Source: Nematostella vectensis (taxonomy: Eukaryota > Cnidaria > Anthozoa > Actiniaria > Edwardsiidae). From it: a stretch of DNA of 64,000 bases. Shown in pieces: positions 1 to 8,028 of this stretch. Below the pieces are notes generated by a model, which was given only the letters and a program-made list of their open reading frames with translations, was not told the origin of the DNA and made no database searches. Location: positions 684,001 to 748,000 of the forward strand of contig NC_064038.1 of assembly GCF_932526225.1 (NCBI RefSeq), in the 5' to 3' direction. Every line of letters starts with the position of its first letter. Position 1 is the first letter of the stretch. A program made the translations under genes and the position numbers.

Positions 1-307
1 TACCTATTATTAAATAAGTTTGTAACATGTCTTTGTTTATTAAGCAAGGTCTATTTCTGAGACAAGCAAACTCAAGTAAGGCTGTTGAAATAACAGGTGA
101 GTGTTAAAAGAAAAACAATTATCTGATTAGAAAACTACTGTAGATTCCTTTGCACCAAAATAAGAACAAACTTCATTTTGTTTGTTATTTATGAGGAACG
201 AGATGAGCCCTACAAAGCCATAAAGAAATATGTATTGCTCATCTAAATTATACAAGTAAATGATAATATTAAAAAAGAACTACTGTAAGTAATTAGAGTG
301 GTTTTCA
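1..307 (+). other. AT-rich left segment of the unit (copy 1)
   Basis: No gene is visible. It starts at the chosen unit boundary and holds the donor-like CAGGTGAGT at 94-102 and a variable T run near 176-184 (TTTTGTTTG in most copies, up to ten T in monomer 2). The short motif after TTTATGA (GGAACGAG, GTAACGAG or ATTACGAG) is useful for sorting copies into families. Confidence 0.7.
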
Positions 308-424
308 TTAACCCGTGAAACAAAGTGTGATAGTTAAACGGTAATAGTTAGTAAAACACAAAAAAGAACAATAGAATCAGATCACCACAAAGTGTAATAC
401 GCTAAAGCGTAGTTCACGGGTTAA
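308..424 (+). mobile_element. 109-bp piggyBac-like MITE with TTAA flanks (copy 1)
   Basis: The element at 312-420 begins CCCGTGAA and ends TTCACGGG, a perfect 8-bp terminal inverted repeat, and is flanked on both sides by TTAA (308-311 and 421-424). TTAA target duplication plus CCC-starting termini is the hallmark of piggyBac-superfamily elements, so this is inferred to be a non-autonomous relative; it encodes nothing. An ACAAAGTGT motif occurs near both ends in direct orientation, and a CGCTAAAGCG palindrome lies near the right end. It is at the same place in all 32 copies, so it inserted before amplification. Terminal changes in monomers 27 and 28 show that it is no longer maintained as an active end. 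Confidence 0.65.
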
Positions 425-848
425 TGAAGGTTTTGACATTTCAACCTTACATCCACATGAAAGTAATGCCTAATATCGAGTGCCCTACAGTAAGTGTTTT
501 GCAGTCAAGTTGTTTTCTGTTAGTAAGTAAAAAAATATTTTAAATAATAGTAATCATAGCTATGGTCACCACTTACACATATAGAACTTGTAATGACAAG
601 AAAGAAAATATATATATATATGCAGTCAAACAACAGAATTGCATGATAACCTTGAATATATTGAATAAAGGACTGCAAAAAACATCTTTTGTACTAGTTG
701 CTTGAATTGACCATTGGCTATTTTTAGCTGAATTCCCCTCCCCCTGTAAAAAAGAAAATAATAATAATAATAATAATAGAAGAAAACTAAAAAGAAAACA
801 AATACAACAGAGACCCCCACCAACAATTTTGATTTTTTTTACTTTCCT
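425..848 (+). repeat. AT-rich spacer with TA and TAA microsatellites (copy 1)
   Basis: No gene is visible. A TA run lies at 608-621 and a TAA run at about 757-778, both variable between copies (TAA is shortest in monomers 4, 22 and 31 and long in monomers 2 and 20). A pyrimidine stretch CCCCTCCCCCT precedes the TAA run, and a run of eight to ten T lies near 833. The length changes here account for much of the unit-size variation. Confidence 0.85.
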
Positions 849-1142
849 TTAAAAGGGGAGTGTCATGGTTAAGAGATTTGCAATAGCTCTAGAGCCCTGA
901 CACAATGAACTTCAGTGAAATTCTAATACTGACTTATGAGCTTTTGGTACATGTGGGAGACTTTAAACAAAACAAAAAAAATGACCACAAACTGTCCATT
1001 AACATAGTTTTCTATATAATATTGCATATTATTTAATAAGGTATTGACAGCTTTTAAAAAGTTCAACTGTTTGTAGACACTTAAAAGCCTACAATAAACA
1101 CTGACTCCAGACATGCGCAGTACTATGCTGCTGCCCCTTTAA
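849..1142 (+). mobile_element. 286-bp TTAA-flanked MITE, Kolobok/T2-like (copy 1)
   Basis: TTAA at 849-852 and 1139-1142 flank 853-1138. The left end reads AAGGGGAGTGTCATGG and the reverse complement of the right end reads AGGGGCAGCAGCATAG, giving an imperfect inverted repeat AGGGG-AG...CAT-G. TTAA followed by an AGGGG-type terminus is typical of Kolobok-superfamily and T2-type MITEs known from Xenopus; that assignment is inference. Some similarity (TTTTACTTT) extends outside the TTAA, so the true ends are not certain. The interior is AT-rich, with AAAACAAAAAAAA and many stops. Present in every copy. Confidence 0.5.
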
Positions 1143-1280
1143 AGTAAAATACAGATTTACTTAGTCAGCGTAGACAATATTGTGTATTTTGGCAATATTT
1201 TAATATGAATATGTCAATATTCTCCCCCCTTACGTCTTTATTTCTATTTATTTTATGCTTTTCACATGATACCAAAACAG
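1143..1280 (+). other. AT-rich stretch with AATATT palindromes (copy 1)
   Basis: Three AATATT palindromes within about 65 bp (near 1178, 1194 and 1217) precede a CCCCCC run near 1225 and a T-rich stretch. The GGCAAT/GTCAAT difference near 1191 separates copy families. Next to the second MITE, most copies have AAGTAAA and TTTACTT as arms of a small inverted repeat. No gene is visible. It could serve as an upstream region for the core, but no TATA or PSE element is convincing. Confidence 0.6.
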
Positions 1281-1326
1281 CGTCTTTTTTCTTCGCTAAT
1301 TCGATGTCATGTACACAATAAAAGAG

Positions 1327-1390
1327 ATGCGCCCGTGCGCATGGCGAGTCCCCAAGGGACCCAAGACGCCCAAATAGACCTCTATTTTTT
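1327..1390 (+). ncRNA. Three-hairpin string ending in T6 (copy 1)
   Basis: Hairpin 1 is ATGCGC (1327-1332) with GCGCAT (1337-1342) and a CCGT loop. Hairpin 2 is GTCCC (1348-1352) with GGGAC (1356-1360), enclosed by GGCG (1343-1346) with CGCC (1367-1370). Hairpin 3 is AAATAG (1372-1377) with CTATTT (1382-1387), running into T6 (1385-1390). The region could fold as a compact RNA of about 65 nt ending at a Pol III-type terminator, or could lie inside a longer transcript. Monomers 9, 13, 23 and 28 carry GAGAC in hairpin 2, which breaks one pair without compensation. Confidence 0.35.
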
Positions 1391-1418
1391 GTCATCCACA
1401 ATCTCGGCGAGCTGTGCG

Positions 1419-1429
1419 TGGCGTAACCG
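1419..1429 (+). promoter_or_regulatory. A-box-like motif (copy 1)
   Basis: TGGCGTAACCG matches the A-box pattern TRGYNNARNNG at every fixed position. Monomers 6, 8, 10 and 24 have TGGCGTAAACG, which still matches. A weaker, nearer candidate (TGGGTAATCCG) lies just inside the tRNA-like domain. Confidence 0.4.
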
Positions 1430-1585
1430 TATTACAGGCCTGGGATCCTGGTTATTGTCCTCCCCATTAATGCGCGGGTTGGGATAACCTTGCAAGAGTG
1501 TTGTACAGCATATTCGCTCGGAAATATCGGTGCTTGGGGCCTTCGGGTTCTTTACAGCCTTCCGTAAAAGCCTTGTGCTGCCATA

Positions 1586-1655
1586 CCGATTGGGTAATCC
1601 GTATGTATGGTTTCCGTTTTGTTCTTCAGACCGGGTTCGATCCCAGGCCAATGGG
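1586..1655 (+). ncRNA. tRNA-like 3' domain, 70 nt (copy 1)
   Basis: CCGATTGG (1586-1593) can pair with CCAATGGG (1648-1655) at seven of eight positions, like an acceptor stem. CCGGG (1631-1635), the seven-base loop TTCGATC and CCAGG (1643-1647) form a T-arm with one central mismatch. AATCC with GGTTT gives a partial D-stem. No convincing anticodon arm is visible in the remaining 17 bases, so this is a degenerate or tRNA-derived fold and not a working tRNA gene. Changes in the monomer 3 and 4 families weaken the stems. Confidence 0.4.
1633..1643 (+). promoter_or_regulatory. B-box motif (copy 1)
   Basis: GGGTTCGATCC contains the canonical Pol III B box GGTTCGANTCC-type core. It is unchanged in all 32 copies, the best-conserved short signal of the core. 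It sits 14 bp upstream of the T run. Confidence 0.6.
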
Positions 1656-1656
1656 C

Positions 1657-1666
1657 TTTTTTTTTT
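1657..1666 (+). terminator. T-run, Pol III-type terminator (copy 1)
   Basis: About ten T follow GGGC directly after the tRNA-like domain (8-11 in other copies; monomer 29 has G and C changed to T, lengthening it). A second T-rich run follows after AATTCG. Four or more T on the coding strand suffice for Pol III termination. Confidence 0.5.
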
Positions 1667-1672
1667 AATTCG

Positions 1673-2007
1673 TTTTTTTTTCTTTGTGCTGGACTTCCTT
1701 AATCCTGATAGGTTTTGCGCAAAAATAATAAAAAAAGTGAGTTTGCAAAATAAGCTTGCTAGATTTATTGATTATATGTATTCAATTTGTTCCTAGGAAG
1801 TTAACAAAAAACACAAAGCAAAGAGTTTGAGGAAGTAAACAAGTATGTGAACTTTAATGTTCTATTTGAAGGGGTGTATTTTGTACAGGGAAGCATACAT
1901 AGAATGCTTAACTGGTGGAGAGGGAAGAGTTAAAAGTTTATTGAGCATAATTTCAACAATAGCAGAAGGAAGAGAGGGATACTCTCTTCATACAATATTG
2001 CAGTTGT
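1673..2007 (+). other. AT-rich tail of the unit (copy 1)
   Basis: No gene is visible. It holds a 12-bp palindrome, TTTTGCGCAAAA (1713-1724); an acceptor-like TTTGTTCCTAG ending at 1796; a small hairpin AAGCAT...ATGCTT near 1890-1908; and an 8-bp-stem hairpin at 1969-1989. The next unit follows at once. Confidence 0.6.
1969..1989 (+). other. Perfect 8-bp-stem hairpin at the unit end (copy 1)
   Basis: GAAGAGAG (1969-1976) pairs fully with CTCTCTTC (1982-1989) around a five-base loop (GGATA here and in monomer 19, GGGCA elsewhere). The loop varies while the arms stay the same in the copies read. Confidence 0.6.
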
Positions 2008-4019
2008 TACCTATTATTAAATAAGTTTGTAACATGTCTTTGTTTATTAAGCAAGGTCTATTTCTGAGACAAGCAAACTCAAGTAAGGCTGTTGAAATAA
2101 CAGGTGAGTGTTAAAAGAAAAACAATTATCTGATTAGAAAACTACTGTAGATTCCTTTGCACCAAAATAAGAACAAACTTCATTTTTTTTTTGTTATTTA
2201 TGAGGAACGAGATGAGCTCTACAAAGCCATAAAGAAATATGTATTGCTCATCTAAATTATACAAGTAAATGATAATATTAAAAAAGAATTACTGTAAGTA
2301 ATTAGAGTGGTTTTCATTAACCCGTGAAACAAAGTGTGATAGTTAAACGGTAATAGTTAGTAAAACACAAAAAAGAACAATAGAATCAGATCACCACAAA
2401 GTGTAATACGCTAAAGCGTAGTTCACGGGTTAATGAAGGTTTTGACATTTCAACCTTATGTCCACATGAAAGTAATGCCTAATATCGAGTGCCCTACAGT
2501 AAGTGTTTTGCAGTCAAGTTGTTTTCTGTTAGTAGGTAAAAAAATATTCTAAATAATAGTAATCATAGCTATGGTCACCACTTACACATATAGAACTTGT
2601 AATGAAAAGAAAGAAAAAATATATATATATGCAGTCAAACAACAGAATTGCATGATAACCTTGAATATATTGAATAAAGGACTGCAAAAAACATCTTTTG
2701 TACTAGTTGCTTGAATTGACCCTTGGCTATTTTTAGCTGAATTCCCCTCCCCCTCTAAAAAAGAAAATAATAATAATAATAATAATAATAGAAGAAAACT
2801 AAAAAGAAAACAAATACAACAGAGACCCCCAACAACAATTTTGATTTTTTTTTTACTTTCCTTTAAAAGGGGAGTGTCATGGTTCAGAGATTTGCAATAG
2901 CTCTAGAGCCCGGACACAATGAACTTTAGTGAAATTCTAATACTGACTTATGAGCTTTTGGTACATGTGGGAGACTTTAAACAAAACAAAAAAAATGACC
3001 ACAAACTGTCCATTAACATAGTTTTCTATATAATATTGCATATTATTTAATAAGGTATTGACAGCTTTTAAAACGTTCAACTGTTTGTAGACACTTAAAA
3101 GCCTACAATAAACACTGACTCCAGACATGCGCAGTACTATGCTGCTGCCCCTTTAAAGTAAAATACAGCTTTACTTAGTCAGCGTAGACAATATTGTGGA
3201 TTTTGGCAATATTTTAATATGAATATGTCAATATTCTCCCCCCTTACGTCTTTATTTCTATTTATTTTATGCTTTTCACATGATACCAAAATAGCGTCTT
3301 TTTTCTTCGCTAATTTGATGTCATGTACACAATAAAAGAGATGCGCCCGTGCGCATGGCGAGTCCCCAAGGGACCCAAGACGCCCAAATAGACCTCTATT
3401 TTTTGTCATCCACAATCTCGGCGAGCTGTGCGTGGCGTAACCGTATTACAGGCCTGGGATCCGGGTTATTGTCCTCCCCATTAATGCGCGGGTTGGGATA
3501 ACCTTGCAAGAGTGTTGTACAGCAATTCGCTCGGAAATATCGGTGCTTGGGGCCTTCGGGTTCTTTACAGCCTTCCGTAAAAGCCTTGTGCTGCCATACC
3601 GATTGGGTAATCCGTATGTATGGTTTCCGTTTTGTTCTTCAGACCGGGTTCGATCCCAGGCCAATGGGCTTTTTTTTTAATTCGTTTTTTTTTCTTTGTG
3701 CTGGACTTCCTTAATCCTGATAGGTTTTGCGCAAAAATAATAAAAAAAGTGAGTTTGCAAAATAAGCTTGCTAGATTTATTGATTATATGTATTCAATTT
3801 GTTCCTAGGAAGTTAACAAAAAACACAAAGCAAAGAGTTTGAGGAAGTAAACAAGTATGTGAACTTTAATGTTCTATTTGAAGGTGTGCATTTTGTACAG
3901 GGAAGCATACATAGAATGCTTAACTGGTGGAGAGGGAAGAGGTAAAAGTTTATTGAGCATAATTTCAACAATAGCAGGGGGAAGAGAGGGGCACTCTCTT
4001 CATACAATATTGCAGTTGT
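2008..4019 (+). repeat. Monomer 2 (2012 bp)
   Basis: TTAA of the MITE at 2317, B box at 3646. Diagnostic variants: ACCTTATGTCC near 2453, GCCCGGACAC near 2908, AAAACGTTC near 3069, AAAATAGCG near 3288, GATCCGGG near 3459, and a one-base deletion giving CAGCAATTCG near 3522. A T10 run sits near 2185. Near twin of monomer 20. Confidence 0.97.
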
Positions 4020-6023
4020 TACCTATTATTAAATAAGTTTGTAACATGTCTTTGTTTATTAAGCAAGGTCTATTTCTGAGACAAGCAAACTCAAGTAAGG
4101 CTGTTGAAATAACAGGTGAGTGTTAAAAGAAAAACAATTATCTGATTAGAAAACTACTGTAGATTCCTTTGCACCAAAATAAGAACAAACTTCATTTTGT
4201 TTGTTATTTATGAGGAACGAGATGAGCTCTACAAAGCCATAAAGAAATATGTATTGCTCATCTAAATTATACAAGTAAATGATAATATTAAAAAAGAACT
4301 ACTGTAAGTAATTGGAGTGGTTTTCATTAACCCGTGAAACAAAGTGTGATAGTTAAACGGTAATAGTTAGTAAAACACAAAAAAGAACAATAGAATCAGA
4401 TCACCACAAAGTGTAATACGCTAAAGCGTAGTTCACGGGTTAATGAAGGTTTTGACATTTCAACATTACATCCACATGAAAGTAATGCCTAATATCGAGT
4501 GCCCTACAGTAAGTGTTTTGCAGTCAAGTTGTTTTCTGTTAGTAAGTAAAAAAATATTCTAAATAATAGTAATCATAGCTATGGTCACCACTTACACATA
4601 TAGAACTTGTAATGAAAAGAAAGAAAAAAAATACATATATGCAGTCAAACAACAGAATTGCATGATAACCTTGAATATATTGAATAAAGGACTGCAAAAA
4701 ACATCTTTTGTACTAGTTGCTTGAATTGACCATTAGCTATTTTTAGCTGAATTCCCCTCCCCCTCTAAAAAGGAAAATAATAATAATAATAATAGAAGAA
4801 AACTAAAAAGAAAACAAATACAACAGAGACCCCCACCAACAATTTTGATTTTTTTTACTTTCCTTTAAAAGGGGAGTGTCATGGTTAAGAGATTTGCAAT
4901 AGCTCTAGAGCCCTGACACAATGAACTTCAGTGAAATTCTAATACTGACTTATGAGCTTTTGGTACATGTGGGAGACTTTAAACAAAACAAAAAAAATGA
5001 CCACAAACTGTCCATTAAAATAGTTTTCTATATAATATTGCATATTATTTAATAAGGTATTGACAGCTTTTAAAAAGTTCAACTGTTTGTAGACACTTAA
5101 AAGCCTACAATAAACACTGACTCCAGACATGCGCAGTACTATGCTGCTGCCCCTTTAAAGTAAAATACAGCTTTACTTAGTCAGCGTAGACAATATTGTG
5201 GATTTTGGCAATATTTTAATATGAATATGTCAATATTCTCCCCCCTTACGTCTTTATTTCTATTTATTTTATGCTTTTCACATGATACCAAAACAGCGTC
5301 TTTTTTCTTCGCTAATTTGATGTCATGTACACAATAAAAGAGATGCGCCCGTGCGCATGGCGAGTCCCCAAGGGACCCAAGACGCCCAAATAGACCTCTA
5401 TTTTTTGTCATCCACAATCTCGGCGAGCTGTGCGTGGCGTAACCGTATTACAGGCCTGGGATCCTGGTTATTGTCCTCCCCATTAATGCGCGGGTTGGGA
5501 TAACCTTGCAAGAGTGTTGTACAGCATATTCGCTCGGAAATATCGGTGCTTGGGGCCTTCGGGTTCTTTACAGCCTTCCGTAAAAGCCTTGTGCTGCCAT
5601 ACCGATTGGGTAATCCGTATGTATGGTTTCCGTTTTGTCCTTCAGACCGGGTTCGATCCTAAGCCAATGGGCTTTTTTTTTTAATTCGTTTTTTTTTCTT
5701 TGTGCTGGACTTCCTTAATCCTGATAGGTTTTGCGCAAAAATAATAAAAAAAGTGAGTTTGCAAAATAAGCTTGCTAGATTTATTGATTATATGTATTCA
5801 ATTTGTTCCTAGGAAGTTAACAAAAAACACAAAGCAAAGAGTTTGAGGAAGTAAACAAGTATGTGAACTTTAATATTCTGTTTGAAGGGGTGCATTTTGT
5901 ACAGGGAAGCATACATAGAATGCTTAACTGGTGGAGAGGGAAGAGGTAAAAGTTTATTGAGCATAATTTCAACAATAGCAGGGGGAAGAGAGGGGCACTC
6001 TCTTCATACAATATTGCAGTTGT
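4020..6023 (+). repeat. Monomer 3 (2004 bp)
   Basis: TTAA at 4327, B box at 5649. Diagnostic variants: CAACATTACATCC near 4461, ATTGGAGTGG near 4311, CCATTAGCTA near 4730, CATTAAAATAG near 5012, GTCCTTCAG near 5637, GATCCTAAGCC near 5655 (weakening the T-stem) and AATATTCTGTTTG near 5873. Its family is monomers 3, 21 and 30. Confidence 0.97.
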
Positions 6024-8028
6024 TACCTATTATTAAATAAGTTTGTAACATGTCTTTGTTTATTAAGCAAGGTCTATTTCTGAGACAAGCAAACTCAAGT
6101 AAGGCTGTTGAAATAACCGGTGAGTGTTAAAAGAAAAACAATTATCTGATTAGAAAACTACTGTAGATTCCTTTGCACCAAAATAAGAACAAACTTCATT
6201 TTGTTTGTTATTTATGAGGAATGAGATGAGCCCTACAAAGCCATAAAGAAATATGTATTGCTCATCTAAATTATACAAGTAAATGATAATATTAAAAAAG
6301 AACTACTGTAAGTAATTAGAGTGGTTTTCATTAACCCGTGAAACAAAGTGTGATAGTTAAACGGTAATAGTTAGTAAAACACAAAAAAGAACAATAGAAT
6401 CAGATCACCACAAAGTGTAATACGCTAAAGCGTAGTTCACGGGTTAATGAAGGTTTTGACATTTCAACCTTACATCCACATGAAAGTAATGCCTAATATC
6501 GAGTGCCCTACAGTAAGTGTTTTGCAGTCAAGTTGTTTTCTGTTAGTAGGTAAAAAAATATTCTAAATAATAGTAATCATAGCTATGGTCACCACTTACA
6601 CATATAGAACTTGTAATGAAAAGAAAGAAAATATATATATATATATATGCAGTCAAACAACAGAATTGCATGATAACCTTGAATATATTGAATAAAGGAC
6701 TGCAAAAAACATCTTTTGTACTAGTTGCTTGAATTGACCATTGGCTATTTTTAGCTGAATTCCCCTCCCCCTCTAAAAAAGAAAATAATAATAATAGAAG
6801 AAAACTAAAAAGAAAACAAATACAACAGAGACCCCCACCAACAATTTTGATTTTTTTTTACTTTCCTTTAAAAGGGGAGTGTCATGGTTAAGAGATTTGC
6901 AATAGCTCTAGAGCCCTGACACAATGAACTTCAGTGAAATTCTAATACTGACTTATGAGCTTTTGGTACATGTGGGAGACTTTAAACAAAACAAAAAAAA
7001 ATGACCACAAACTGTCCATTAACATAGTTTTCTATATAATATTGCATATTATTTAATAAGGTATTGACAGCTTTTAAAAAGTTCAACTGTTTGTAGACAC
7101 TTAAAAGCCTACAATAAACACTGACTCCAGACATGCGCAGTACTATGCTGCTGCCCCTTTAAAGTAAAATACAGCTTTACTTAGTCAGCGTAGACAATAT
7201 TGTGGATTTTGTCAATATTTTAATATGAATATGTCAATATTCTCCCCCCTTACGTCTTTATTTCTATTTATTTTATGCTTTTCACATGATACCAAAACAG
7301 CGTCTTTTTTCTTCGCTAATTTGATGTCATGTACACAATAAAAGAGATGCGCCCGTGCGCATGGCGAGTCCCCAAGGGACCCAAGACGCCCAAATAGACC
7401 TCTATTTTTTGTTATCCACAATCTCGGCGAGCTGTGCGTGGCGTAACCGTATTACAGGCCTGGGATCCTGGTTATTGTCCTCCCCATTAATGCGCGAGTT
7501 GGGATAACCTTGCAAGAGTGTTGTACAGCATATTCGCTCGGAAATATCGGTGCTTGGGGCCTTCGGGTTCTTTACAGCCTTCCGTAAAAGCCTTGTGCTG
7601 CCATACTGATTGGGTAATCCGTATGTATGGTTTCCGTTTTGTTCTTCAGACCGGGTTCGATCCCAGGACAATGGGCTTTTTTTTTTTAATTCGTTTTTTT
7701 TTCTTTGTGCTGGACTTCCTTAATCCTGATAGGTTTTGCGCAAAAATAATAAAAAAAGTGAGTTTGCAAAATAAGCTTGCTAGATTTATTGATTATATGT
7801 ATTCAATTTGTTCCTAGGAAGTTAACAAAAAACACAAAGCAAAGAGTTTGAGGAAGTAAACAAGTATGTGAACTTTAATGTTCTATTTGAAGGGGTGCAT
7901 TTTGTACAGGGAAGCATACATAGAATGCTTAACTGGTGGAGAGGGAAGAGGTAAAAGTTTATTGAGCATAATTTCAACAATAGGAGGGGGAAGAGAGGGG
8001 CACTCTCTTCATACAATATTGCAGTTGT
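6024..8028 (+). repeat. Monomer 4 (2005 bp)
   Basis: TTAA at 6331, B box at 7653. Diagnostic variants: ATAACCGGTGAG near 6113, GGAATGAG near 6219, the shortest TAA microsatellite (near 6784), ATACTGATTGG near 7604 and CCAGGACAATGGG near 7664. The last two fall in the tRNA-like acceptor helix: one keeps a G-U pair and the other breaks a G-C pair. Its family is monomers 4, 22 and 31. Confidence 0.97.

Larger units (their letters stand above)
1281..1672 (+). ncRNA. CpG-rich core, candidate Pol III-type RNA unit (copy 1)
   Basis: This is the only GC- and CpG-rich part of the unit: I count 26 CpG here against 11 in the other roughly 1,615 bases of copy 1. It holds, in order, three hairpins ending in six T, an A-box match (1419-1429), a tRNA-like domain (1586-1655) with a B box, and a run of ten T. 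A-box-like, B box and T-run in this order are the parts of a type 2 RNA polymerase III gene, although the 214-bp box spacing is far longer than in a tRNA gene. It does not resemble 5S, 7SL, 7SK, U6, Y, vault, RNase P or MRP RNA as far as I can judge. A functional RNA, a relic or a captured tRNA-derived repeat all remain possible. B-box starts for every copy are given in the monomer entries. Confidence 0.4.
1..2007 (+). repeat. Monomer 1 (2007 bp), reference unit
   Basis: The left MITE is flanked by TTAA at 308 and the B box starts at 1633. Diagnostic variants are GTGTATTTTGG near 1181 (others GTGGATTTTGG), AATTCGATG near 1299 (most copies AATTTGATG), CCCTGTAAAA near 742, GGGGTGTATT near 1871 and GGATACTCTC at 1977-1986 in the terminal hairpin. 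All of these recur in monomer 19. Confidence 0.97.

Noticed and set aside
640-1320. AATAAA polyadenylation signals (for example near 664, 1093 and 1315)
   Set aside because: Expected by chance in sequence this AT-rich, with no gene upstream to end.
1261-1323. snRNA-type promoter (PSE plus TATA) before the core
   Set aside because: TTCACATGATACC is only loosely PSE-like, and CAATAAAAG is too far from it for a type 3 Pol III promoter.
1500-1645. CENP-B box in the CpG-rich core
   Set aside because: I found no match to the fixed positions of TTCGNNNNANNCGGG; the near hits TTCGCTCGG and CAGACCGGG each fail at several bases.
1631-1656. Retroviral-type primer binding site on the minus strand (TGGCCTGGGATCGAACCC)
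   Set aside because: A primer binding site should complement the acceptor strand between CCA and the T-arm. Here the T-arm follows TGG directly, and no LTR pair or polypurine tract is visible.
1281-1672. 5S rRNA, tRNA, U6, 7SL, 7SK, Y, vault, RNase P or MRP gene
   Set aside because: None of the conserved sequences of these RNAs as I know them is present, and the tRNA-like part lacks an anticodon arm.
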